Below the pieces are notes generated by a model. The model saw only the letters and a program-made list of their open reading frames with translations, searched no databases and was not told the DNA's origin. Position numbers and translations under genes: made by a program. A stretch of 64,000 nt of DNA from Bacillus sp. SLBN-46 (GTDB lineage: Bacteria; Bacillota; Bacilli; Bacillales; Cytobacillaceae), in contig NZ_JAVIZM010000001.1 of assembly GCF_031453555.1 (NCBI RefSeq), positions 1,247,001-1,311,000 on the forward strand, in the 5' to 3' direction. Positions 10,397 to 19,966 of the stretch are shown here, piece after piece; position 1 is the first letter of the stretch; each line of letters begins with the position of its first letter.

Positions 10397-11677
10397 ATGA
10401 GAAAATCAATGATGACGCTGACCGTTGCTGTACTGGTCGGGTTTGGAACCACGTTCGGAGGTTTTTCTACTAAAACTGAAGCGGAATCAATCTCCAAGCT
10501 AAAAGGTGAACAAAATAAAATTCAAGACCAACGTTCTGATGTAAAGTCAGATATGAATGCAGCAAACGATAAAATCAATTCAATAAAAGATCAGCAAGTA
10601 GATGTTAAAACTGAAATGAAACGCATCGATTATGCGATTGAAGACGCGACTAATAAAATAAATGAAAAAACCGCCAAGATTGAAGAAACAAAGGCTGAAA
10701 TTACTAAGCTTCAAAAAGAAACAGAGGTTCTAAAGGAACGGATTAAAGCTCGTAACGAACTATTGAAGGAACGAGCTCGAAGCTACCAAGAGACTGGTGG
10801 CTTGGTTAATTACCTTGATGTGTTAATGGGTTCTTCAAGCTTCAGCGATTTTATTGATCGGGCAAATGCGGTAGCAACCATTATGCAGGCCGATCAGGAC
10901 ATAATTAGAAAGCAAGAGGCTGACAGAAAGGAGCTTGAGGAAAAGCAGGCTCAGGTAAAAAAAGATCTTGCTAGTTTGGAAAAGATGGTTGCAGACTTAG
11001 AAACATTAAATCGTCAATTAGCTACCCAAAAGGCAGAAAAAGATAGATTATTAGCTACTCTTGTCACACAAGAACAAGAAGAGCAAGAACACATGATGGA
11101 CTTAAAAGAGCAGGAGCAAATCCTTGCATCACAAGAGGCTGCCATTCAAAAAGCAATCAAGTTGGAGCAAGAGGCCCAAGCTAGAGCAGCAGCTCAAGCA
11201 AAGCAATCTTCTTCTAGTACTGGAAGCTCAAGCAGTGGCGGTGGCGCTAGTTCTGGAGCAACGCCAGGTGTATCAAGTGGATACTGGACACAGCCAGCGG
11301 TGGGGGTATTAAGTTCAGGATTCGGAGGCCGTGGATCAGAGATGCACTTTGGTGTTGATATTGCCAATAGAACAAAGGTACCAATCTTAGCTGCAGCAGA
11401 CGGTGTAGTTATTAAATCCTACTATTCTAGCAGTTATGGTAACTGTATATTCATCTCCCACTCCATTAATGGACAAGTATATACAACTGTCTATGCACAT
11501 ATGTCATCACGGATTGCTGGAAACGGAGCAGTTGTGAAAAAAGGCCAACAAATTGGTGTAATGGGTAATACAGGTGCATCAAGAGGACAGCATTTACACT
11601 TTGAACTTCATAAAGGGCCGTGGACACAGGACAAGCGTTATGCGATTAGTCCAGTTGGAATAGTGCCACTGCCATAA
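10397..11677 (+). CDS. Secreted coiled-coil M23 murein hydrolase (PcsB/EnvC-like)
   Basis: 426 residues. Signal peptide to about residue 30, a long coiled coil (about 32-265), a Ser/Gly linker (about 266-295) and a C-terminal M23 metallopeptidase domain with HFGVD and HLHFE zinc ligands. The architecture matches EnvC/PcsB-type hydrolases that FtsEX controls, and the gene follows ftsX directly. A strong GGAGGGAAG site precedes two ATGs: 10388, which stops after three codons, and 10397, which is used here. Acts outside the membrane on peptidoglycan cross-links. Confidence 0.93.
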   Translation: MRKSMMTLTVAVLVGFGTTFGGFSTKTEAESISKLKGEQNKIQDQRSDVKSDMNAANDKINSIKDQQVDVKTEMKRIDYAIEDATNKINEKTAKIEETKAEITKLQKETEVLKERIKARNELLKERARSYQETGGLVNYLDVLMGSSSFSDFIDRANAVATIMQADQDIIRKQEADRKELEEKQAQVKKDLASLEKMVADLETLNRQLATQKAEKDRLLATLVTQEQEEQEHMMDLKEQEQILASQEAAIQKAIKLEQEAQARAAAQAKQSSSSTGSSSSGGGASSGATPGVSSGYWTQPAVGVLSSGFGGRGSEMHFGVDIANRTKVPILAAADGVVIKSYYSSSYGNCIFISHSINGQVYTTVYAHMSSRIAGNGAVVKKGQQIGVMGNTGASRGQHLHFELHKGPWTQDKRYAISPVGIVPLP

Positions 11678-11680
11678 AGG

Positions 11681-11713
11681 AAAAGGAAGAAGCCTCGTGC
11701 TTCTTCCTTTTTT
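11681..11713 (+). terminator. Terminator of the M23 hydrolase gene
   Basis: AAAAGGAAGAAGC pairs with GCTTCTTCCTTTT, followed by a T run. Confidence 0.85.
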
Positions 11714-11747
11714 ATATATAAAAGAGAGACTTTCCATTAACTTTGAT

Positions 11748-11911
11748 TACTGTCTAGCTCCAGCGACCAGCGTCTAGTGGACTATCCCTCACCTCCCTAC
11801 GATAAGTCAACATCGAATCGCTCCGCTCTTCGTGTTTCCTTTATCTCAGTCGGCGCGGTCTAGTCCATACGCCGCTAAACGGTCGCTTCCGCTTTTCTTA
11901 TCATATCTCGT
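11748..11911. repeat. Intergenic repeat with nested inverted segments
   Basis: Between the hydrolase and ctpB lies about 160 bp of unusually structured DNA. It opens with GTCTAGCTCCAGCG and closes with GTCGCTTCCGCTTTTCTTA. Nested complementary pieces GCGACC/GGTCGC, TGGACTA/TAGTCCA and AGCG/CGCT would fold into one long imperfect hairpin. A shortened relative lies at 51262-51303. This resembles dispersed intergenic repeats of Bacillus; no transposase is attached. Confidence 0.65.
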
Positions 11912-12005
11912 CCTAATCAAACATATATGTTAATAATCGGGCAGGATTTTTGGGCCTTTATAGAAAATTAGAAAGGACAGGCATACTTACTTGAGGAGGA
12001 TTGGG

Positions 12006-13457
12006 ATGAATCGTAAATGGATTGCCTTATTAATGACGGTTTCGCTGCTTACAGGAGCAGGCGGCACCTACGCTGGAATGCAACTCTTAGATCAAAAGGT
12101 AGATGTACCTGTACAAGAGCAAGCGATTCCAACAAAACCTGAAGCAGATTCAAATGTTAATACTGAGGACCTGGAAAAAGTACAACAGGCCTATGACTTA
12201 ATTTTAAGCCGCTATGTTGAAAAAGTGGACCAGGAAAAACTAGTTGAGGGTGCCATTCAAGGGATGCTATCTGTATTAAAGGATCCATATTCAGTTTATA
12301 TGGATAAAGAGACAGCGCAGCAATTCACACAAACGCTTGAATCCTCCTTTGAAGGAATTGGGGCAGAAGTGGGAATGGTAGATGGGAAAATTGTGATTGT
12401 TTCCCCTTTTAAAGACTCTCCTGCTGAGAAAGCTGGCATCAAACCAAATGATCAAATCTTAAAAGTCGATGGGAAGAGTGTAGAAGGGCTAGATCTAAAT
12501 AAAGCAACATTAAAGATACGTGGAAAAAAGGGGACATCCGTCACATTGGAGATTGCTAGAAAAGGGTTAAAGGATCCACTATCCATTGATGTCAAGCGCG
12601 ATGAAATTCCACTTGAAACTGTCCATGCCTCTGTAAAGAAGCATGATGGTAAGAAGGTGGGCTATATCGAGCTAACGTCCTTCTCCGAAAATACGGCTCA
12701 GGATTTTAAAAAGGAATTAAAAGCATTAGAAAATGACCATATTAATGGGTTGATTATTGATGTGCGTGGCAACCCGGGTGGTTTATTAGACAGTGTCGGT
12801 GAGATTTTGAAGGAGTTTATACCGAAGGATAAACCATATGTTCAAATTCAACAGCGCAATGGAAAAAAAGAACGGTATTTCTCCACTATTTCTAAGAAAA
12901 AGGATTATCCAGTAGTCGTTCTTGTGAATAAAGGAAGTGCTTCTGCATCAGAAATATTGGCGGGCTCCTTGCAAGAGGCAGCAGGCTATCAGCTCGTGGG
13001 AGAAACTACTTTTGGAAAAGGAACGGTTCAGCAGGCGGTACCAATGGGAGATGGAAGCAACATTAAATTAACTCTATTTAAATGGCTGACTCCTGATGGA
13101 AACTGGATTCATAAAAAAGGAATTAAACCGGATGTAGTGATCAAACAGCCAGCAATTTTTGCGACCCATCCCATTCAAGTGGATAAGCCCCTTGAAAAGG
13201 ATATGAACAATGAACAGGTAAAGAATGCTCAAGAAATATTAGCGGGATTGGGATTTGCTCCCGGCAGGAAAGACGGCTATTTTAGTCCAGAAACGGATAT
13301 GGCGATAAAAGGCTTCCAGCAGCAGAATGACCTGCCACCCACAGGGAAAATTGATGAAAAAACAGCAGCCAAGCTGGAAGAAGCAGCTGTAAAAGCTATG
13401 AAAAAAGAGAAAAATGATTTGCAACTACAAATGGCACTACGGTTAATCACAAAATAA
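12006..13457 (+). CDS. ctpB: Carboxy-terminal processing protease CtpB (S41)
   Basis: 483 residues from ATG 12006 behind GAGGAGG. An N-terminal membrane anchor (residues 5-25) is followed by a PDZ domain (about 95-175), the S41 serine protease core with catalytic Ser in KGSASASE and Lys in TFGKGTVQ, and a C-terminal peptidoglycan-binding domain (about 405-470). Extracytoplasmic. In B. subtilis CtpB cleaves SpoIVFA during sigma-K activation and sits beside minJ, as here. Confidence 0.95.
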   Translation: MNRKWIALLMTVSLLTGAGGTYAGMQLLDQKVDVPVQEQAIPTKPEADSNVNTEDLEKVQQAYDLILSRYVEKVDQEKLVEGAIQGMLSVLKDPYSVYMDKETAQQFTQTLESSFEGIGAEVGMVDGKIVIVSPFKDSPAEKAGIKPNDQILKVDGKSVEGLDLNKATLKIRGKKGTSVTLEIARKGLKDPLSIDVKRDEIPLETVHASVKKHDGKKVGYIELTSFSENTAQDFKKELKALENDHINGLIIDVRGNPGGLLDSVGEILKEFIPKDKPYVQIQQRNGKKERYFSTISKKKDYPVVVLVNKGSASASEILAGSLQEAAGYQLVGETTFGKGTVQQAVPMGDGSNIKLTLFKWLTPDGNWIHKKGIKPDVVIKQPAIFATHPIQVDKPLEKDMNNEQVKNAQEILAGLGFAPGRKDGYFSPETDMAIKGFQQQNDLPPTGKIDEKTAAKLEEAAVKAMKKEKNDLQLQMALRLITK

Positions 13458-13463
13458 TTTAAG

Positions 13464-13490
13464 CAGGGGCTTCTAGCCTCTGTTTTTTTT
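13464..13490 (+). terminator. Terminator of ctpB
   Basis: CAGGGGCT and AGCCTCTG arms followed by eight T. Confidence 0.8.
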
Positions 13491-13496
13491 GTTCTA

Positions 13497-13622
13497 GCGG
13501 AATAAATGTCAGGTTTGGCGGAATAATTGGGAATTTCCGCGGAAATAGTCATTAAGCTGGCGGAAACTCCCCCAATTCGTGCGGAATTCCTACAAAAGTT
13601 GGCGGAATCCGCCGATAAACCT
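13497..13622. repeat. Six GCGGAA copies at exact 21-bp spacing
   Basis: GCGGAA starts at 13497, 13518, 13539, 13560, 13581 and 13602. The spacing is 21 bp every time, close to two helical turns. The 15 bases between copies differ from unit to unit, so only the hexamer (often followed by T or A) is conserved. It sits after the ctpB terminator in the ctpB-minJ gap. No coding role is evident; 21 bp is also seven codons, and the minus strand reads as a spurious SAxxxxY repeat. Confidence 0.85.
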
Positions 13623-13771
13623 ATGAGAATCTGAACGAAAATCTAGAATGTTACGACATTTTTACTTTTTTAATAAACTAGCAATATGTTTTGTGGCTGT
13701 AATTTGGTAAAATAATCGTTAAGAGATTTTTATTTACTAGAAACTTTAATAGAGGCAGGTGACAGGAATTG

Positions 13772-14962
13772 GTGCAAATATGGCTTGTGGAACTACTTAA
13801 AGGAACAGGCAAGTTATTTCTTCATCCTGTTTTATACTATCTCGTTTTCCTATCTGGAATACTAGGCGTAATGAGGGTGAAACGTGAGCGGAAAAATTTC
13901 CATATTCGAGCACATGATGCTTATTTTGAACTGCGGCAGCTATTTCCGCCGGGAGTGTTAGTGGGTCTTGTTCTATCCGTGATCATTATTGCAACAGGCA
14001 TTACCGTACCATTCGCGGCCATTCTTTTGATAGCTGGATTTACATTCATTTGGTCACTAACCACAAATGTCCGGCTCATGTCGCCAGCCTATACAGCAGG
14101 TGCTGCATTTTTTACCATCATTTTAATGGCTGAAAATAATTGGTCTATCCCGCTTTTTTCAAAGGCTTTTCATTCTATTAGTGACAAGGTTTACCCATCT
14201 GTTGTAATCGTTATGGGACTCTTGTTAATTGCTGAAGGGATTCTAATTTTTAAAAATGGTAGTAAGGGAACCTCTCCTAAGCTAGCAATAAGCAAACGGG
14301 GCCAAAGGGTAGGCGTTCATGAAGTAAAGCGACTATGGATGCTGCCATTATTCTTACTTATTCCAGGTGACACTCTTCAGCTGCCATTCGACTGGTGGCC
14401 AGTATTTCACCTAGGAGCAAAGGAATACTCAATCATCCTAGTTCCGTTCGCCATAGGCTTTCAACAGCAGATTAAAGGAATGCTTCCAAAAGAAGCGATA
14501 CAGCTTCATGGTTGGAGAGTCAGTGTTCTAGGTGTTTTCATTACTATTTTATCGATTTTAGGTTATTGGTACCCGTTATCATCCATCGTCATAGCTGCGA
14601 TTGCTGTGATTGGACGGGAGATCATTACGTTAATGACTGTTTTGAAGGATGATAATCTTCCGTTTTACTTTTCAAAAAAGAACAATGGTTTGATGATTAT
14701 AGGAATTATCCCTGAGTCGCCAGCAAGTAAAATGGGATTGAAAGTTGGGGAGATTATTTCCAAAGTAAATGGAGCTCAAGTCCGAGATGAGGCGACCTTC
14801 TATGAAGCTTTACAGAAGAACCGCGCCCATTGTAAGCTTGATGTCCTTGATTCAAATGGAGAAGTTCGGTTTGTCCAACGTGCGCTATTCGAAGGTGATC
14901 ACCATGAACTGGGGATTCTCTTTGTACCAGACGAGCATAAGTATGACGCGAAAATTGGATAA
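13772..14962 (+). CDS. minJ: Cell-division topological determinant MinJ
   Basis: About 396 residues, starting at GTG 13772 or the adjacent TTG 13769, both behind AGGTGACAGG. Several hydrophobic segments lie in the first 270 residues. A C-terminal cytoplasmic PDZ domain (about 300-375) reads GIIPESPASKMGLKVGEIISKVNG. The family links DivIVA to MinD at poles and septa. Neighbour ctpB matches B. subtilis order. Confidence 0.88.
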   Translation: MQIWLVELLKGTGKLFLHPVLYYLVFLSGILGVMRVKRERKNFHIRAHDAYFELRQLFPPGVLVGLVLSVIIIATGITVPFAAILLIAGFTFIWSLTTNVRLMSPAYTAGAAFFTIILMAENNWSIPLFSKAFHSISDKVYPSVVIVMGLLLIAEGILIFKNGSKGTSPKLAISKRGQRVGVHEVKRLWMLPLFLLIPGDTLQLPFDWWPVFHLGAKEYSIILVPFAIGFQQQIKGMLPKEAIQLHGWRVSVLGVFITILSILGYWYPLSSIVIAAIAVIGREIITLMTVLKDDNLPFYFSKKNNGLMIIGIIPESPASKMGLKVGEIISKVNGAQVRDEATFYEALQKNRAHCKLDVLDSNGEVRFVQRALFEGDHHELGILFVPDEHKYDAKIG

Positions 14963-14983
14963 TTATAAAATATAAGTAGAAAA

Positions 14984-15013
14984 GCCAAAGGACGGAATCC
15001 TTTGGCCTTTTTA
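14984..15013 (+). terminator. Terminator of minJ
   Basis: GCCAAAGGA and TCCTTTGGC arms followed by CTTTTT. Confidence 0.8.
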
Positions 15014-15148
15014 CATGATGGTGCAGGAGAAATAATTCGTATCATCAACTAATACATTTTATAATGCTAAGGTATTCTATCTTGTGTTATACTGTTGGGG
15101 GTATACAAATGTTAATTTTGATATAAATATAGAAAGGCGGCTAAAACA

Positions 15149-16438
15149 ATGTCGCAAGGTGCAGGAAAAGCATTAGAAGATCGAGCTGCTTGGTTACAAC
15201 CTTATCTTGATTCTCCCGAAAAACAACAACAATTATATAGACGGACGTTAATGATCGTCGTCCTTTCACAAATCTTTGGTGGTGCTGGACTCGCTGCCGG
15301 TATAACCGTCGGAGCACTTCTTGCTCAGGATATGCTTGGTACAGATAGCTTTGCAGGACTTCCAGCTGGTTTATTTACATTGGGTTCTGCTGTCGCTGCC
15401 TTGATTGTAGGAAGACTCTCTCAACGGTATGGACGCCGGTTCGGGCTAGCCGCAGGATTTTTGACGGGCGGAATTGGTGCGATCGGTGTTGTCCTTTCTG
15501 CGGTAACAAATAATGTTTTTCTGCTATTTGCCTCACTATTCGTCTATGGTGCAGGTACGGCAACCAATCTTCAGGCACGCTATGCAGGGACAGATTTAGC
15601 TAGTTCCACTCAACGGGCAACAGCTGTGAGTATCGCCATGGTATCAACCACATTCGGAGCCGTTGCTGGACCAAACATGGTGCAGGTCATGGGAAGATTT
15701 GCACTTTCCATTGGAGTGCCAGCGTTAGCAGGCCCATTCATTCTAGCAGCTACTGCCTTTATTTTCGCTGGTCTAGTACTGCTCATTTTTCTAAGACCTG
15801 ACCCTCTACTAGTGGCACAGGCAATTGCAGCAGAAAAAAGAAACGGAACGGACAATTCGGTAGTTAACAACCCACATACTTTAAGTGTCAATAATCGTGG
15901 AATTATGGTTGGAGCTACGATCATGGTCTTAACGCAGATGGTAATGATTGCTATTATGACCATGACACCGGTGCATATGAGACACCATGGACACGGGCTG
16001 GGTCAAGTAGGAATGGTTATTGGCATTCATGTTGCGGCTATGTACTTGCCATCTCTTCTCACTGGAATTCTTGTAGATAAAATTGGCCGTACGATGATGG
16101 CTATCGCTTCTGGAGCTACGTTACTTGCTGCGGGTATTATGGGGGCAATTGTACCTGCTGATTCTATGATTGGACTTGTCATTGCACTTGCTCTTCTAGG
16201 TCTTGGATGGAACTTCGGCTTGATTAGTGGGACAGCCATTATCATAGATGCGACCACTCCTTCCACACGTGCAAGAACCCAGGGTTCTGTTGATGTATTG
16301 ATCGCATTATCGGGGGCATCAGGCGGAGCTTTATCCGGGATGATTATGGCACAAACAAGCTTCGGAACACTTTCATTGGCTGGCGGGTTCCTTTCTCTCC
16401 TGCTTATCCCAGTTGTGATTTGGTCTCGAAGAAAATAA
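15149..16438 (+). CDS. MFS transporter
   Basis: 429 residues with about 12 membrane segments and the MFS loop motif GRLSQRYGRRFGL after the second segment. Start ATG 15149 lies behind AAAGGCGG. Substrate cannot be told from the sequence; the family includes drug and metabolite exporters. The gene is single, ends at a shared bidirectional hairpin and is convergent with the ABC exporter. Confidence 0.85.
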   Translation: MSQGAGKALEDRAAWLQPYLDSPEKQQQLYRRTLMIVVLSQIFGGAGLAAGITVGALLAQDMLGTDSFAGLPAGLFTLGSAVAALIVGRLSQRYGRRFGLAAGFLTGGIGAIGVVLSAVTNNVFLLFASLFVYGAGTATNLQARYAGTDLASSTQRATAVSIAMVSTTFGAVAGPNMVQVMGRFALSIGVPALAGPFILAATAFIFAGLVLLIFLRPDPLLVAQAIAAEKRNGTDNSVVNNPHTLSVNNRGIMVGATIMVLTQMVMIAIMTMTPVHMRHHGHGLGQVGMVIGIHVAAMYLPSLLTGILVDKIGRTMMAIASGATLLAAGIMGAIVPADSMIGLVIALALLGLGWNFGLISGTAIIIDATTPSTRARTQGSVDVLIALSGASGGALSGMIMAQTSFGTLSLAGGFLSLLLIPVVIWSRRK

Positions 16439-16446
16439 GCTAACAA

Positions 16447-16480
16447 AAAGCCAAAGGATTGCATTCCTTTGGCTTTAATT
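16447..16480. terminator. Bidirectional terminator
   Basis: AAAGCCAAAGGA and TCCTTTGGCTTT form a 12-bp stem with A and T flanks on both sides, between convergent genes. Confidence 0.8.
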
Positions 16481-16484
16481 TTGC

Positions 16485-17540
16485 TTATAATTTTCGGTAC
16501 TTCTTCAATGAAAAGATATTTAGGACGACGAAAATAGCGGCGAAAATGACCAACGCCAGTAGGTCACTACTGATATCGCTAATACTAGCTCCTCTATACA
16601 TCACACCTTTTAATGCATCGCCGGCATAATACATCGGCATAATTTTAGCAATGCCTTGCAGCCAGTTGGCCATCCCTTCAATGGGAAATATCCCTGCAAA
16701 AAACACCTGTGGAATGACCGCAATCGGGATGAATTGCATCATTTGAAATTCTGATGCAGCAAAGGTTGATAATAGGATACCAAGTGACAAAGCAACCAAT
16801 GCCAGCAATAAATTAGTCAGCAATACATTCCAAACCGAACCGACAAGCACAATGTCTAAAATATTAATAGAATAAAAGACAACAATAATCGTTTGAATCA
16901 CAGCGAAAATACCATAACCGATTAAATACGCTGTGACAATCTCCCAACGGCGAATCGGAGTGGACATCAACCGTTCTAATGTGCCGGTGGTGCGTTCTCG
17001 CAACAGTCCAATACCAGAAATAATAAAGACAAAGAAGAAAACGAAAAATCCAACTAATATGGGGCTAAGGACATCAAAAAAGATGGTATCTTTATCACCA
17101 TACACGTATTTTGTTTCAAGGTTGGTTTGCATCATTTTTGCAGCTGCTGGGTTTTGTTGCAACAATTTAGCCTGAGACTGTCCAGCTATCGCCTGGTTCA
17201 CCTTCATTTGTAAGCCCTTCGCTGCTGATGGATCATCATTTAGTAAGGTTAACTTAAATTGTCGATTGTCTTGTTCCAGGAAGCCATCAAGATCATCCTT
17301 AACGACCGTTTTTCCTGTGACATTTTCATAAGATTTAACCGTTATTTTTGCCTCTTTTAGAACTTTGACAAGCTGATCATCTACTCCAGTTACACCTAAT
17401 TTAGGTTGAACAGTGCTCCCGTTAAATAAAAAATACATCAGGGTTAAGATTAGTAAGGGAGCAACTAATAATAGAGCCAAAGTCCGTTTGTCCCGTAGCA
17501 TTTGCTGACAGATTCTTTTAATTAACGCAATGACTCTCAT
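16485..17540 (-). CDS. ABC-2 type permease of a TetR-controlled exporter
   Basis: 351 residues: one N-terminal segment (about 20-40), a large extracellular loop (about 45-160), then five C-terminal segments, the ABC-2 (YhgE/YadH-like) plan. Its start overlaps the stop of the upstream ATPase by 4 bp (ATGA), so the two are one transporter. Substrate unknown; drug or lipid export is typical. Confidence 0.88.
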   Translation of the reverse strand: MRVIALIKRICQQMLRDKRTLALLLVAPLLILTLMYFLFNGSTVQPKLGVTGVDDQLVKVLKEAKITVKSYENVTGKTVVKDDLDGFLEQDNRQFKLTLLNDDPSAAKGLQMKVNQAIAGQSQAKLLQQNPAAAKMMQTNLETKYVYGDKDTIFFDVLSPILVGFFVFFFVFIISGIGLLRERTTGTLERLMSTPIRRWEIVTAYLIGYGIFAVIQTIIVVFYSINILDIVLVGSVWNVLLTNLLLALVALSLGILLSTFAASEFQMMQFIPIAVIPQVFFAGIFPIEGMANWLQGIAKIMPMYYAGDALKGVMYRGASISDISSDLLALVIFAAIFVVLNIFSLKKYRKL

Positions 17541-18262
17541 GATTGCCTTACCCCCGCTCGTAAGAATACCTCATCAAAATTATCTGTTTCATATGACGCC
17601 TTCAAATCCGAAGGAGATCCGCTTGTTAGAATTCGACCATCTCGAACCATTGCCACATAATCGCATCTCTCTGCTTCATCCATGACATGAGTAGTCACGA
17701 TAATCGTTTTTTGCTCTTCCTCTTTTAACCGTAAGAACTCCTTCCAAATAGACAGTTTTAATTCGGGATCGATTCCCACAGTGGGTTCATCCAGGATTAA
17801 GATTTTCGGGTCTTGAATTAAAGCAATGGCAAGGGATAGCCTTCGTTTCATTCCCCCTGAATAGGCAGCTACTCGTTTCTTTAGGTCGTCTGTCAGATTG
17901 ACTAGGCTAGAGACGTAGGCAATCCGCTTTTTCTGGTCTGCCTTTTTTATCTTATAAAGGGAAGCAAACAGCTTTAAGTTTTCCTCACCTGTTAAGTCTA
18001 CATATAAGGCATCGGATTGAGCCATATAACCGATCTCCTGCATTAGTGCAAGGTTAGGCATTTTTTGATCTAATACATGGATGGAACCTGTATCTGCTTT
18101 TTCCATTCCGACGATCATTTTAACGAGTGTCGTTTTTCCAGCTCCAGAAGGGCCGATAAATCCAAACAATTGTCCTTTTTCAATCGTTAGGTTCACATTG
18201 CTCAAAACTGTTTTTTTTCCAAAGCTTTTACTGACTTGTTCCACTTTTATGGTTGATTTCAT
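17537..18262 (-). CDS. ABC transporter ATP-binding protein
   Basis: About 241 residues from ATG 18262, behind GAGGAGG. Walker A is GPSGAGKT, signature YSGGMKRR, Walker B ILILDEPTVG, H-loop TTHVMDE. Powers the permease encoded immediately downstream. The TetR-family gene upstream on the same strand is the probable regulator. Confidence 0.92.
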   Translation of the reverse strand: MKSTIKVEQVSKSFGKKTVLSNVNLTIEKGQLFGFIGPSGAGKTTLVKMIVGMEKADTGSIHVLDQKMPNLALMQEIGYMAQSDALYVDLTGEENLKLFASLYKIKKADQKKRIAYVSSLVNLTDDLKKRVAAYSGGMKRRLSLAIALIQDPKILILDEPTVGIDPELKLSIWKEFLRLKEEEQKTIIVTTHVMDEAERCDYVAMVRDGRILTSGSPSDLKASYETDNFDEVFLRAGVRQS

Positions 18263-18404
18263 CAATCATTCCTCCTCGGATGTTGACCGTGTATGTCTTT
18301 ATTTTACAACGAGGAGAGATAGAAGCAATAAACAATAAACGACAATGTGTTGATTATCTGTCAAATAAGAGGAATGTGTTTATTTTATATAAAAAAACAA
18401 TAGC

Positions 18405-19010
18405 CTATTTGTTAATTCCTGCCACATGTCCAGGTCCTAAAAAGGTTATTCGCGATAAGATCATGGCCATTTCCTGTGGTGTTTTTTCCATTCCAGTTTC
18501 TAACCAATGCTGAATCACACCAAGATGGGCAGAGCTGACGTAAGAAAAAAGATAGTCGGCTGGTACGAGCATTTCATCCTTTTTTATTTTGGAAATGACA
18601 TTTTGGAGGAAGGTTTTTTTTATGATATCCCGTAGTTTTCCCTGAAATTTTGCGTCCCCTTTTGGTCCTAAGATTACTTTCATAAAACTTGAATTTTCAT
18701 GAAATAGTTCAAAAAGCTTAATGATAAAAGGTAATGCGGTATTTTGATTGAAGGTCAAAATATCCTTTGGCTGGATCAGTTGAGTTATTTTCACAATTTC
18801 GGTTAAAATCTCCGCTTCACTCTTCTCTAACAAATCATATTTATCCTGATAATGCAGATAAAAAGTTCCTCGGTTAATATCCGCCTTTTCCGTTAAATCA
18901 CGGACAGTGAGTCCTTCAAATCCTTTTTCCTCCATTAATTCTGTCAGAGCATCCCGAATCAAGCGTTTCGTCCGTACAATGCGTTTATCCGTTTTCTTTA
19001 TATCCGTCAT
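18405..19010 (-). CDS. TetR/AcrR-family transcriptional regulator
   Basis: 201 residues from ATG 19010, chosen because AGGGGGAT precedes it; an upstream in-frame ATG at 19040 has no such site. Helix-turn-helix at residues about 15-60 (GLTVRDLTEKADINRGTFYLHY). C-terminal ligand domain resembles the TetR_C_8 group. It likely represses the ABC exporter in the same orientation downstream. Confidence 0.88.
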   Translation of the reverse strand: MTDIKKTDKRIVRTKRLIRDALTELMEEKGFEGLTVRDLTEKADINRGTFYLHYQDKYDLLEKSEAEILTEIVKITQLIQPKDILTFNQNTALPFIIKLFELFHENSSFMKVILGPKGDAKFQGKLRDIIKKTFLQNVISKIKKDEMLVPADYLFSYVSSAHLGVIQHWLETGMEKTPQEMAMILSRITFLGPGHVAGINK

Positions 19011-19191
19011 ATAAAAATCCCCCTGTACAGTTCTAAACAAAGTATATTCAACCTAAGGTAAAATAATCAACATCACGTTCATTATTTGAAGTGATTTTTT
19101 TAACCTTATCATAGGTAATTTATTGAATAAATGGAAGCTGAGGGGCTAAAGCTATAGGGGGAATTTCTTAAACATGAAAGGTGGTTTAGCC

Positions 19192-19785
19192 ATGAGTCTT
19201 AGCTTTTTAAATAATATGGATTTCAGACATTTGGAGTTGATTAGTATCGAAGGAGCTGCGAGGATCGTGTTTTATTTCACGGTGTATTCATTCATTGGCT
19301 GGCTGCTCGAAAATAGCTATAGCTTCTTCACTAAACAAATATTTTTCAAGGAGAATTTTTTATATGGACCCTTTAAACCGATGTATGGTTTTGCGCCAAT
19401 CCTTTTGGTCTATTTGATATCACCAAAAACACATTGGGCGATTGTTCTGTTCCTCTGTGTAGCAATTCCAACGTTAGTGGAGTATGTAAGTGGTGCATTA
19501 CTCCAAAAACTTTTCCATAAACAATGGTGGGATTATTCGGGGACTTCGCTGCAGCTTCATGGACATATTTGTTTACCTTTTTCTATTTGCTGGGGGATCT
19601 TATCGTTAATTGGTTTGCAGTGGGTTCACCCTGCTATCGCTTCATTATATGAGGCAGTCGCTCCTTATTGGGGGTGGATCTGGTCGGCAGTGGGCTTATA
19701 CTTCCTTGCAGACCTCGTATTAGCGATTCGGAGACACTCTTTACAGGAAATCCTAACCGAAGAACCAACCAATCCGATTCAATAG
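19192..19785 (+). CDS. PF06541-type membrane protein (putative ABC transporter permease)
   Basis: About 197 residues with five or six hydrophobic segments; pattern YSFIGWLLEN...FLYGPFKPMYGF is typical of the CmpB-like family. Two starts are possible: ATG 19174 (AGGGGG 11 bp upstream) and ATG 19192 (AAAGGTGG 8 bp upstream). Function unknown. The stop codon lies in the loop of the terminator. Confidence 0.75.
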   Translation: MSLSFLNNMDFRHLELISIEGAARIVFYFTVYSFIGWLLENSYSFFTKQIFFKENFLYGPFKPMYGFAPILLVYLISPKTHWAIVLFLCVAIPTLVEYVSGALLQKLFHKQWWDYSGTSLQLHGHICLPFSICWGILSLIGLQWVHPAIASLYEAVAPYWGWIWSAVGLYFLADLVLAIRRHSLQEILTEEPTNPIQ

Positions 19786-19803
19786 GATTGGTTGGTTCTT
19801 CTT
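19762..19803 (+). terminator. Terminator overlapping the stop codon
   Basis: A 14-bp perfect stem, 19762-19775 with 19785-19798 (AACCAACCAATCC against GGATTGGTTGGTT), is followed by a T-rich tract. The stop TAG (19783-19785) ends the loop. Confidence 0.85.
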
Positions 19804-19966
19804 TTGAATAAAGAGTTGCCTCAGAGCGTTCAAATTTGCGTAAAAAATAGCCCTACCGAGTCATAGAAAATTCCTTTCTAATCAAGTACCTTAAAACATG
19901 TTATATCGAATACTCTCTTAAACTATGAAAAACGTGGCCATGTTTCTCAGGAAGGAATCTATTGAT

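Noticed and set aside
13497..13622. CRISPR array
   Set aside because: Conserved part is only 6 bp and the period only 21 bp; no cas genes are in the window.
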